From the NCBI RefSeq assembly GCF_014197205.1, contig NZ_JACIFD010000001.1, positions 1-64,000 on the forward strand: a DNA stretch of 64,000 nucleotides, written 5' to 3'. Within the stretch, counting starts at the first letter, position 1; each line of letters starts with the position of its first letter. The notes under the pieces were generated by a model that worked only from the letters and a program-made list of their open reading frames with translations, did no database searches and was not told the DNA's origin. The translations under genes were made by a program, and so were the position numbers. Shown in pieces: positions 31,740 to 39,390 of the stretch. Source of the DNA: Canibacter oris. Lineage in GTDB: Bacteria > Actinomycetota > Actinomycetes > Actinomycetales > Microbacteriaceae.

Positions 31740-34454
31740 TTAGCCGCGGCGGCGTGCCCGTGCAGCTACACCTGCGCCGGTTGCTGCCAGCGCGATAGCT
31801 GCCAGCGCAATGGCTCCCATTCCGAAGTCAGCACCGGTTTTTGCCAGTGGCTGCTTGCCACCTGCTTTACCCTGTGCAACAGGCTTGGTTGCGGTGGTGT
31901 TCTGCTCTGGGGTTACCGGAGTTTCTTGTGCGACCACGTTAATCTTGCCGGTGACCTGCACCACCGGGTCGTTGGCTGCTGCATCAGCAGGCTTCACGGT
32001 GTAGGTGAATTGCTGCGCTGCTGCGTTAGCCGGCACTTTTACGGTGAAAGTTGCGGTGCCATCAACATTCGCCACAACTGGTGTTGCAAGGGTGAAACCG
32101 TCTGGCAGTTCCACGTCGTAAGCGGTGTTGCGTACCAGTCCGGTAGCGGTGATTTCAACTTCTGAGCCGGCGCCGGTGGTGACGTCAGCTGCAGCGGTTG
32201 TGGCGCGGAACGAATCCACACGGCACTGGGTGCCATTAATCACGTTAGAATACAAGTCTTTCGCGTTATCGGCTTCTGGGCCAGTGATATCAGTTGGAAC
32301 TACGATGTCTACGAAGTAGCGGTTGGTGATCTGTGCAACACAGTCATCTGCCCCGAAATCGTATGCTGCGTGATCGTTACCAGCAACACTTAGCAGGGTG
32401 CCACCAGCACCAGCTGCTGCAACCACACCATCCTGGTAAGGGGTTGATGGGTCGTATGAGGTGGAGATGAACAGAATGTTTGGCATTGCCTTTAAGCTCT
32501 TGCCCTGTGGCAGGGTGTGCTGATTCTTGTAGAATGTGCACCAGTCTTTTGAAGGCTCCAGGCCCCGCTGGGTGCCATCCTCGTTTTTGCCTGGGTCGGT
32601 GAACGGAGCTACCTTGTACTGTTCCTGGGTCAGCGCGGTTGCCGCTGCCGGATCATTGCCGTCTGGGGAGGTGCCGGAGTCAGTGCACCAGATAGTCTGG
32701 AAAGCTGAGTCGGAGTAGGAGTACAGGTTGGTTTTTGAATCCCGGCTGTAGTAGATATCAGCCAAAATCAGCATCATGGTAGCGTTATTACCGTTTTTAA
32801 TTTGGGTCAAACCAATGTTGAGGTACTTCCAGAAACTTTCGCTGTACATCGACAGGATGGTTGCCTGGGTGAAATCTTCGAAGCTCAAGACGCGACCGTC
32901 ACGACCTTTGTAAACGTTTGATCCCCAAGCCTTCTGCGACAGCTTTTGGTATTCCGCCATCAGAGTGTTGAGGTCGGTTGAGGTGCCCAGCGCACACGGG
33001 GTGTCTTCGAAGCCCTCGGCCGCACACTTCAGCAGGAACTGCTCGAAGGTGGACTGGAAACCCTGAATCTGGCTGAGCTCAGAAGATACGGTGCCGCTGG
33101 TGGTAGCGGTGTATTCTGCGTACTTAGCAGCTTCTTCGGGGTTGTTTTCGAATGGGTTTACGACTGCATCCAGCACCATGGTGCGAATGTTGTCAGGGAA
33201 TTCCATGGCGTACTGGTACCCGATTGAGGTGCCGTATGAGTATCCGAGGTAGTTGATTTTGTTATCGCCAACTGCTGCGCGGGCAATGTCAAGGTCTTTG
33301 ATGACGTTAACAGTGCCCACATGGGGGATGAAATCAGCGCCGGCAATACCAAAGCCCTTACCGGTGTTTTCGTAGCAGGCAGCGGTGTTGTGCTCCAGCA
33401 CTTTATCGCGCTGTGCCGCGGTTAGCATGTCGCTGCCCTGACGCTGTGCGTCAAAAGCTGCTGATGACTTGCAGCGAATCATTGGTAAGCTGCTGGAAAC
33501 GCCGCGTGGGTCGAAGCCGATAAGGTCGAACTTGTCGCGCACTTCACTGCTTGCGGTAACTGAGTCAAAGATACGTTCCACGCCAGAACCGCCAGGCCCG
33601 CCCGGATCCATGAAGATGCTGCCGATGCGCGCATCTGGATTCTTAGCTTTCACCTTCATTAGTGCGATAGCCGCGGTTGCTCCGCCCGGGTTCTTGTAGT
33701 CGACCGGAACTATCAGGTAGCCACACTCAACATCTTCATTAGCGTACGCGCCGGCACCGCTCGGGTCAAATGGGCCACAATCGCCCCAGGTGATCTTTTG
33801 TTCGTAAAACTCTTCGAGCCCTGCAACTGCGTTACCCGCGCCTGGTCCGCCCGGAGCCGGACGTCCGATGTTGTAGCTGCCGTCAGCCTGTTTGAAGCGG
33901 TCTGCCGCTGCAGGAATCAGGTGGGTGATTGGATCAGCCTGCTGGTTGTCAAAATCCAGTGGATCTGGCAACTGGTTAGCGTTATTACGGCTGAGTGCTT
34001 CAGCGAGGAGCCGTGACAGCTCGTCTGCAGCATCCTCTGCTGCCGGGCCGTTGCCGTCAGAATCTTCGGTGTTAGTGCCGGGGCTGTCTGCTGTGTTTGT
34101 TCCGGTACCGTCGCTACTAGAGCTACTGGTGCCATCTGTTGCTGTAGCGGTTCCGGTACCACCCTCAGCGGTGGTGCCATCGGTGCCATCTGTGTTCTCT
34201 CCCGGAGGTACGGTGTCCTCTTCGGTGTGCAGTGAACGCAGCAACGATACCGCTGAATCAACGAATGCTTTGTCTGCGCCAGTGGTTGGTACGAGTTTGC
34301 CGTCTTGCATGATGAGCGGCAGCGAGTGGTGTGCGGTTTGAGCCGCTGTAAGCCCGTTGCTGTGTGCCAGCGCGGGGGTTACACCACTGAGTGTTAGTGA
34401 AGCTAGCAGGCCGGTGCCGATGCAGGCAGCTGCTGTGCGCTTACCGTTTCCCAT
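31740..34454 (-). CDS. Secreted TAP-type tripeptidyl aminopeptidase with LAKTG anchor
   Basis: A 904-residue surface alpha/beta-hydrolase. It has a signal peptide (residues 1-30, ending TPALA), then a Gly/Thr/Ser/Asp-rich linker (about 77-145), the hydrolase domain, a C-terminal TAP-C segment, a beta-sandwich-like stretch (about 745-850), and a cell-wall sorting signal: LAKTG at 870-874, a hydrophobic helix and RARRRG. The catalytic triad is Ser406 (GYSYG), Asp668 (SYDPSTPYQDG) and His695 (GNDHAAYD). LAxTG is the motif of class E sortases; the sortase itself is not in the window. GAAGGGA precedes ATG 34454. GTTGCTC repeats lie upstream. Confidence 0.88.
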   Translation of the reverse strand: MGNGKRTAAACIGTGLLASLTLSGVTPALAHSNGLTAAQTAHHSLPLIMQDGKLVPTTGADKAFVDSAVSLLRSLHTEEDTVPPGENTDGTDGTTAEGGTGTATATDGTSSSSSDGTGTNTADSPGTNTEDSDGNGPAAEDAADELSRLLAEALSRNNANQLPDPLDFDNQQADPITHLIPAAADRFKQADGSYNIGRPAPGGPGAGNAVAGLEEFYEQKITWGDCGPFDPSGAGAYANEDVECGYLIVPVDYKNPGGATAAIALMKVKAKNPDARIGSIFMDPGGPGGSGVERIFDSVTASSEVRDKFDLIGFDPRGVSSSLPMIRCKSSAAFDAQRQGSDMLTAAQRDKVLEHNTAACYENTGKGFGIAGADFIPHVGTVNVIKDLDIARAAVGDNKINYLGYSYGTSIGYQYAMEFPDNIRTMVLDAVVNPFENNPEEAAKYAEYTATTSGTVSSELSQIQGFQSTFEQFLLKCAAEGFEDTPCALGTSTDLNTLMAEYQKLSQKAWGSNVYKGRDGRVLSFEDFTQATILSMYSESFWKYLNIGLTQIKNGNNATMMLILADIYYSRDSKTNLYSYSDSAFQTIWCTDSGTSPDGNDPAAATALTQEQYKVAPFTDPGKNEDGTQRGLEPSKDWCTFYKNQHTLPQGKSLKAMPNILFISTSYDPSTPYQDGVVAAAGAGGTLLSVAGNDHAAYDFGADDCVAQITNRYFVDIVVPTDITGPEADNAKDLYSNVINGTQCRVDSFRATTAAADVTTGAGSEVEITATGLVRNTAYDVELPDGFTLATPVVANVDGTATFTVKVPANAAAQQFTYTVKPADAAANDPVVQVTGKINVVAQETPVTPEQNTTATKPVAQGKAGGKQPLAKTGADFGMGAIALAAIALAATGAGVAARARRRG

Positions 34455-34477
34455 TAGGTTCCCTTCTGCTTTGAAGT

Positions 34478-34513
34478 GTTGCTCGGGTTAGAGATGTTGC
34501 TCGGTTGAGCAAC
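34478..34513. repeat. GTTGCTCGG repeats upstream of the secreted peptidase
   Basis: GTTGCTCGG occurs at 34478-34486 and 34496-34504. The second copy forms an inverted repeat with GAGCAAC (34507-34513). This half-site spacing suggests a regulator site or leader hairpin in front of the minus-strand peptidase gene. Confidence 0.4.
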
Positions 34514-34544
34514 TACTGCAATTCTTGCAGGTTGCAGGACGGTA

Positions 34545-34651
34545 AACAATTTTTAAGGGCTATAGTTACAATTTCTTAATTTAAGGAAAACATGCAAATA
34601 AATGTGTTTTCCTTTAGAGGAGGTATATAAAATTTTATACACTGCGTATTA
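34545..34651. other. AT-rich noncoding interval with inverted repeat and possible micro-ORF
   Basis: Base composition drops sharply here. AAGGAAAACA (34583-34592) pairs with TGTTTTCCTT (34605-34614), and a near-palindromic GTATA...TATAC follows (34623-34640). On the plus strand AAGGA precedes a 12-codon ORF (ATG 34592 to TAA 34630, MQINVFSFRGGI), with TATAGT/TACAAT boxes at 34561-34572. On the minus strand it is the leader region of the peptidase gene. No established function is assigned. Confidence 0.4.
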
Positions 34652-34699
34652 GGAAAAAAATAAGCCTTGATTGTAAATTAACACAACCAAGGCTTTTTT
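34652..34699. terminator. Intrinsic terminator after tRNA-fMet (bidirectional)
   Basis: AAGCCTTG-TTGT pairs with ACAA-CAAGGCTT with one mismatch. On the minus strand the stem is followed by ATTTTTTTCC, an ideal U-tract; on the plus strand by TTTTTTC. Confidence 0.88.
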
Positions 34700-34701
34700 C
34701 G

Positions 34702-34775
34702 TTGCGGGGGCAGGATTTGAACCTACGACCTCCGGGTTATGAGCCCGGCGAGCTACCGAACTGCTCCACCCCGCG
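34702..34775 (-). tRNA. Initiator tRNA-fMet (CAT)
   Basis: Cloverleaf on the minus strand, 74 nt, with CCA not encoded. The anticodon loop CTCATAA sits on a stem CCGGG/CCCGG with the three G-C pairs typical of initiators. The first acceptor pair is C1-A72, unpaired, which is also diagnostic for fMet. The T-arm reads GTAGGTTCAAATCCTGC. It has its own promoter and terminator. Confidence 0.97.
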
Positions 34776-34787
34776 GCACAAAAAATA

Positions 34788-34816
34788 ACTATACACACTT
34801 TTGATGTGCGATGCAA
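34788..34816 (-). promoter_or_regulatory. Promoter of tRNA-fMet
   Basis: On the minus strand TTGCAT (34811-34816) and TATAGT (34788-34793) are separated by 17 nt, a good housekeeping-sigma promoter. It is 12 nt from the tRNA 5' end. Confidence 0.75.
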
Positions 34817-34987
34817 ATCCTGCTTCCTGCAGGTGTTGCGCGGCGCCTTACGAGGTGCATCTGCAGCAGTTTTTTCTGCGACACAGCGATTGCTTATCTT
34901 GGCATTCAGCTTGCCCTCGGGGGAGTTTAAAGAAAATCATAGAGTTTTGTTTCAGTATTAATGGGTAATTGAAAATGTAGGAGCATT
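34817..34987 (+). promoter_or_regulatory. Upstream region of the HtrA gene
   Basis: The bases between the tRNA promoter and ATG 34988 hold no gene. TATTAA near 34955 may be a -10. AGGAGC (34979-34984) is the Shine-Dalgarno. I see no convincing -35. Confidence 0.3.
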
Positions 34988-36466
34988 ATGAATCCGGAAG
35001 CAGTAAATCCACAACCGACAGACACCGCGGCGTTAAACGCTGCGCCACAATACTCGCCGCAGCAGGCTGCAAATCAGCAAGCTCGGACATCGCCGGTCGT
35101 GGCCGAGACACCAACGGCGAGACCAACCGCAACGCAGACTGAGGCGCTGCAGGGAGCACCAGCCGCCCACTATGTGCAACATCCGTATGCGCCGCCGCAC
35201 GCAGCGCCACAGCAGCAGGCGGCAACACAATTACCGCAATCATACGCGCCGCGTTATCAGCCGTTGATAACATCTGCTGCACCAGGGATAGCGGCTGCAT
35301 CAGCGACAACAGTAACCCCCGATTCTACCTCAAAAAGCCGTTACTCCGCCGGAGTTGTGGTCACCGCTGCTGGCTTGGTGCTTGCCGCTGGTTTGGGAGG
35401 TGGTCTCATCGGTGCAAGCCTTGCCGCAAACAGAGGTGCCGGAGCCATTGAAATTGTCGGGGGCGAGACTAGCAGCCCGATTAGCGCCATTGCGGCGGCG
35501 CGTACTGAGAGCGTGGTGACTCTGGAAGTGCAGAGCGCTGGCGGCAGCGACAGCGGTTCCGGTGTGGTTTATCGCGCAGACGGGTATATCATCACGAATG
35601 CGCACGTAGCCCTCGGTGACGGCAGTTCTGATGTCCGAATCAAAGTGCGTACCAGCAGCGGCGAACTGCTTCCGGCGCGCTTGATTGGCGCTGATCCCTA
35701 TGCTGATCTGGCGGTTGTGAAGGTCGATCGTGTTGACCTTACCCCGATGCCCATCGGGGACTCCAGCAGCATTAACGTTGGGGACACAACCGTTGCGATC
35801 GGCGCTCCGCTGGAGCTACCGAGCACTGTCACGAGTGGTGTGGTGAGCGCAGTGAATCGCGGAATTGCGGTGCGTGCGGCGACCGCCCCGCAGACTGCTC
35901 CAGAGGATAACAGTTCTCCGGAGTCACAGTTTGAGCTGCCGGGGCAGCAGCAGAACACCGCAGCAAATCGTATTACGCTGCCGGTGATTCAAACCGATGC
36001 CTCAATTAACCCAGGTAACTCTGGTGGTGCGCTGCTTAACGGCAAAGGGGAGCTCATCGGAATTAACGTGGCAATCGCCTCCACCGGATCTGCAGACGGC
36101 GTAGCCGGCAGCGTTGGGCTGGGTTTTGCTATTCCCTCCGAGCTCGCTGTGCGGGTTGTTGATGCTCTCATAGCGGGTGAAAAACCAAGTCACGGGTTGC
36201 TGGGCGCCAGCGTTGCTGACGCAACTGGCGAGCCGCAAGCCACCCACGCTGGAGGACTGGTGGTAGACGTAAACCCAGATAGCGCGGCGGCGCGTGCAGG
36301 GCTACAACCGGGTGACATTATCACCACCTTAAATGGCATAACCGCAGCTGACGGTACCAGTGTTTCTGCGCTTGTGCGGATGCACCCGGGGGGCAGCGAA
36401 GTGCAGCTGGAATACTATCGCAACGGCGAGTTACGTACCACAGTAGCGACTCTCGGAACACTCTAG
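34988..36466 (+). CDS. HtrA/DegP-type serine protease with PDZ domain
   Basis: Membrane-anchored envelope quality-control protease. The 492-residue layout is a long Ala/Pro/Gln-rich cytoplasmic N-terminus (1-115), a membrane helix (about 118-145), a trypsin-like domain and a C-terminal PDZ domain (about 405-485, HGLLGASV...SAAARAGLQPGDIITTLNG). The triad is His206 (TNAHVA), Asp240 (YADLAVV) and Ser345 (NPGNSGGALL). GSGVVYRADGYIITNAHV is the usual family start of the protease domain. A short Asn/Ser/Pro/Gln insert is seen near 298-320. ATG follows GGAGC. The next gene's -10-like box begins right after its TAG. Confidence 0.93.
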   Translation: MNPEAVNPQPTDTAALNAAPQYSPQQAANQQARTSPVVAETPTARPTATQTEALQGAPAAHYVQHPYAPPHAAPQQQAATQLPQSYAPRYQPLITSAAPGIAAASATTVTPDSTSKSRYSAGVVVTAAGLVLAAGLGGGLIGASLAANRGAGAIEIVGGETSSPISAIAAARTESVVTLEVQSAGGSDSGSGVVYRADGYIITNAHVALGDGSSDVRIKVRTSSGELLPARLIGADPYADLAVVKVDRVDLTPMPIGDSSSINVGDTTVAIGAPLELPSTVTSGVVSAVNRGIAVRAATAPQTAPEDNSSPESQFELPGQQQNTAANRITLPVIQTDASINPGNSGGALLNGKGELIGINVAIASTGSADGVAGSVGLGFAIPSELAVRVVDALIAGEKPSHGLLGASVADATGEPQATHAGGLVVDVNPDSAAARAGLQPGDIITTLNGITAADGTSVSALVRMHPGGSEVQLEYYRNGELRTTVATLGTL

Positions 36467-36479
36467 TAAAGTAGCCAAC
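36467..36479 (+). promoter_or_regulatory. Leaderless promoter directly after the htrA stop
   Basis: TAAAGT (36467-36472) begins on the base after the htrA TAG and lies 7 nt before ATG 36480. Confidence 0.4.
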
Positions 36480-38510
36480 ATGCAGATAAAAAGCGGGGCG
36501 GTCACTTCCTTTTTACAAGCGGTGACGCGCCCCGTTTTACTGTTTTTAGCTTTCCTGATTTGCCTTTTCATTCCCAGGCAGGTGCATCGCTGGGTGCTCT
36601 GTGCAGAGAGGGAAACAGCAGATTTAGTGGCTTTAGCGCGGCACCTGCGGACGCTGCCAGGGCAGTCGATAATAGTGGTTGTGGCACAGCCACAACAGCC
36701 GAGTTTGGTGCCGTCAGAAATTACGGTGGTGCGCGCTGCCAGCTGGCGTGGTTTTTGGGCCACCGCGAGGGCACGCTACCTCTGCCTGGTGGGAGTTTCC
36801 CGCCCCACGAATGAGTACGCTGCATTCGGCGCTGTGCTGGCGCAGATTGATGCCACAATTACCACCGCGAAGTTCCGCGCAGCGGCACCCAAACAGTGGC
36901 CGCTGGCGGTGCAGCGGGTGCTGCGCTTTTGCAAACCCGAGGTGACACTTTACACCGTCAGTTCCTATGTGCATGCTCAGCAGGTGCGGCAGTATACCAA
37001 GGTTTTGCCGGGGCAAGTCGTAGTTACAGGCGCGCCACGGCTTGACTTCGTAGACACTTTAACCGCCTCTAAGCGGCGCGAACAGCTGTTAGCGGCTGCA
37101 GGAATTCCCGAAACCGCAGCGCAGTTAGTGCTGTGCCGGGTTCCAAATGCCGCACTCGCAAACTTTGCGGCCAGCTTGCTAGAACACGAAAGCAGTTTTA
37201 GCGATAACAACATTTGTGTCCTTATCTGGCCGGAGCATCCCGAGGTAGCAGCACCGCAGCGTTCCGGTGTGAGCGTGCGGGTGGTGGATCCACCAGACTG
37301 TTTCAATCCTGCCTGGTATGCGGAGTTTGCCCTGGTAGTGACGGCACAGCATGAATTCGCTGCCGATGCCGGGGTAGTAGCCGCACCGGTGCTCTGGTAT
37401 GACGCTGGCAGTGCGGTAATCCCACCGCAGTTAAATGCTGCGGCAACAAATACGGCAACTCTCGTAGCGGATATTCTCGCGGCTGTTACAGTACCGATGC
37501 GAGCACTCACGCTGCGGCGAGCGGCCACACAATACGCTAAGCGCTTGCATGAAGCTCCTGACGGTGCCGCCTGTGAGCGCACCGTAGCTGCGCTCACCGC
37601 ACTTGATGCAAAGCAGCCGCGCAGCTGCGAGGTGTTGCTGTGCCATTTGGGACGGCAACAAAACCTAGATTTAGAGATGCTGGCAGATTATCTTCACACG
37701 GCTGCGCCACAGCTGCGTCAGATATGGGCAGTGACTGATGAACGCGCCGCGGTGCCGGTCGGTGCCGCAACGGCGCTCTACGGTGAGCCCGGCTGGCATA
37801 AGCTGCAACGCAGCGCGGCGCTGGTGCTGAGCGGTTCTACGGAGGTTTCCGAGCTGTTGCGTCCGGTTCGTAGGCAGCAGCTTATTGCAGTATCGCAGCA
37901 ACTGGTTGTTGCCGGCGAGGTTATGGAAGCGCCTGAGTTCGGTGTGGTGCGGGCCAGGTTTGATGCTCTACGCCCGGCGTTAGTGGCCGCGACGCAGCAT
38001 CCGACAGGGGTGAACCCAATTGTGCAGCGCATTGCTAAAACCGAGCTGGGGTTGTTATCTGGCAACCCGGTGCTGTTTGATTTGCGCGGCTATGGTGAGG
38101 CAGAACAGGCCGCCGTTAGTGCTGGGCAAGGGCAGCTAATACGGCCGGTGGCTGATCCACGTCACCTGCAAAAATCGCTGCTGCAGCAGTTGTATGCAGC
38201 AGATGGCATAGTGGTTGATGCTCTGGGGGAATTGCTTTTTGCTGCGCTGCTTTTGCGATTGCCGGTTGCGATGGATGTCGCGGCCCCGGCTGAAATTACA
38301 GCTCTGATTCCGGTGCCGGCGCTGGTCACGGATGCTGAGATAGAAGCACTGCTGAGAGGCGATAGCGCCCCCGCGACCTGGTGGCAAGAGCATGACGTGA
38401 GCGCTGTGCTGCGGCAACATTTTGCATCGACGCTGGAAGAATTAACGCCTGGTAGCTGTTGCGAAAAGATCATTGCGGTGACCTCGCCCAAGTACTCCAC
38501 ATCGTTGTGA
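36480..38510 (+). CDS. Degenerate tandem CDP-glycerol glycerophosphotransferase-like protein
   Basis: 676 residues. After a hydrophobic N-terminal helix (about 17-32) there are two halves that each recall TagB/TagF glycerophosphotransferases. The first has VVVTGAPRLDFVDTL (TagF: GxPRND). The second has QIWAVTDERAAVPVGAATALYGEPGWHKLQRSAALVLSG, like the TagF segment before the catalytic His, and ADGIVVDALGELLFAALLLRLPVAM, like the ITDYSS region. The catalytic WHG(T) and DYSS motifs are not visible in either half. Possible roles are wall-polymer assembly or a non-catalytic relic. If the terminator at 36488 blocks this start, GTG 36582 is an alternative. Confidence 0.5.
   Translation: MQIKSGAVTSFLQAVTRPVLLFLAFLICLFIPRQVHRWVLCAERETADLVALARHLRTLPGQSIIVVVAQPQQPSLVPSEITVVRAASWRGFWATARARYLCLVGVSRPTNEYAAFGAVLAQIDATITTAKFRAAAPKQWPLAVQRVLRFCKPEVTLYTVSSYVHAQQVRQYTKVLPGQVVVTGAPRLDFVDTLTASKRREQLLAAAGIPETAAQLVLCRVPNAALANFAASLLEHESSFSDNNICVLIWPEHPEVAAPQRSGVSVRVVDPPDCFNPAWYAEFALVVTAQHEFAADAGVVAAPVLWYDAGSAVIPPQLNAAATNTATLVADILAAVTVPMRALTLRRAATQYAKRLHEAPDGAACERTVAALTALDAKQPRSCEVLLCHLGRQQNLDLEMLADYLHTAAPQLRQIWAVTDERAAVPVGAATALYGEPGWHKLQRSAALVLSGSTEVSELLRPVRRQQLIAVSQQLVVAGEVMEAPEFGVVRARFDALRPALVAATQHPTGVNPIVQRIAKTELGLLSGNPVLFDLRGYGEAEQAAVSAGQGQLIRPVADPRHLQKSLLQQLYAADGIVVDALGELLFAALLLRLPVAMDVAAPAEITALIPVPALVTDAEIEALLRGDSAPATWWQEHDVSAVLRQHFASTLEELTPGSCCEKIIAVTSPKYSTSL
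36488..36546 (+). terminator. Strong intrinsic terminator inside the start of the next ORF
   Basis: Left arm 36489-36505 and right arm 36522-36538 form about 16 pairs (AAAA/TTTT, CGGGGCG/CGCCCCG, GTCAC/GTGAC) with single-base bulges at 36493 and 36527 and a 16-nt loop. TTTTACTGTTTTT follows. It would end htrA transcription but lies in codons 3-22 of the following gene. Confidence 0.75.
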
Positions 38511-38574
38511 AATTTTGTGCAAGCACTCATAAATTGCAGGTAATCTTGAATATTGGGATTAGGAGGCAGCAGCA

Positions 38575-39390
38575 GTGAGTGACAGACCACAACTTTCAGA
38601 AGATTTAGCGCGCGAGCGCGGCATTAAAGCAGCGAGTAACGAGGTGCTGCTTGATGTGCAGCTACTGACGAAGGTCTACGGCACAAATGTTGCTGCGGAT
38701 GAGGTTAGTTTTGAGGTGAGGTCCGGTTCTTTTACGGGGGTTGTAGGCCCTAACGGTGCTGGTAAAACCACCACTTTGACCATGATCACCGGGCTAAACC
38801 GTCCTACCAGTGGTCGGGTGACGGTGTGCGGTGAAGATGTTTGGGAGAAGGGCTCACAGGCGAAACATAAAATCGGTACGCTGCCTGACCGGCTGCGATT
38901 ATTTGACCGACTCACCGGAGCGCAACTGCTGCACTACGCAGGAGTTCTGCACGGGCTGAAAGCAGATGTTATCGCTTCACGTACCGCAGAGTTAGCTGCG
39001 GCTTTTGCATTGGGAAACGCGCTTGATCGGCTGGTCGCAGACTACTCTGCCGGCATGCAGAAGAAAATTATGCTGGCTTGCGCACTGATTCACGCCCCGC
39101 GTCTGCTGGTGCTTGACGAACCATTTGAAGCCATTGACCCGGTTTCTGCGGCGAACGTGACAGAAATTCTTGAAAAGTTTGTGGCTGAGGGCGGTAGCGT
39201 TGTGATGTCGAGCCACAGCATGGAGCTGATTGAGCGGGTTTGTGATCACGTGGTGGTGATTGTTTCGGGCGAGGTTGTGGCACAGGGCACCGTTTCTGAA
39301 GTGCGCGGTGAAACCACGCTGGAGAAAAAATTTGCACACCTGACAGCCGAGACAAACGAGAGTGGGCTAAATTGGTTACACGGGCGCTAG
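38575..39390 (+). CDS. ABC transporter ATP-binding protein
   Basis: ATPase subunit of an ABC-2-type exporter, 271 residues. Walker A is GPNGAGKTT (58-66), the Q-loop region GTLPDRLRLFDRLT, the signature YSAGMQKKI (a variant of LSGGQ), Walker B LLVLDEPFEAIDP and the switch His in SSHSMEL. GTG 38575 is preceded by AGGAGG at 38563. The 3' end overlaps the permease gene by 19 bases, so the two are co-translated. Substrate unknown. Confidence 0.92.
   Translation: MSDRPQLSEDLARERGIKAASNEVLLDVQLLTKVYGTNVAADEVSFEVRSGSFTGVVGPNGAGKTTTLTMITGLNRPTSGRVTVCGEDVWEKGSQAKHKIGTLPDRLRLFDRLTGAQLLHYAGVLHGLKADVIASRTAELAAAFALGNALDRLVADYSAGMQKKIMLACALIHAPRLLVLDEPFEAIDPVSAANVTEILEKFVAEGGSVVMSSHSMELIERVCDHVVVIVSGEVVAQGTVSEVRGETTLEKKFAHLTAETNESGLNWLHGR

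Noticed and set aside
34702-34775. Elongator tRNA-Met
   Set aside because: The C1-A72 mismatch and three G-C pairs in the anticodon stem mark it as the initiator.
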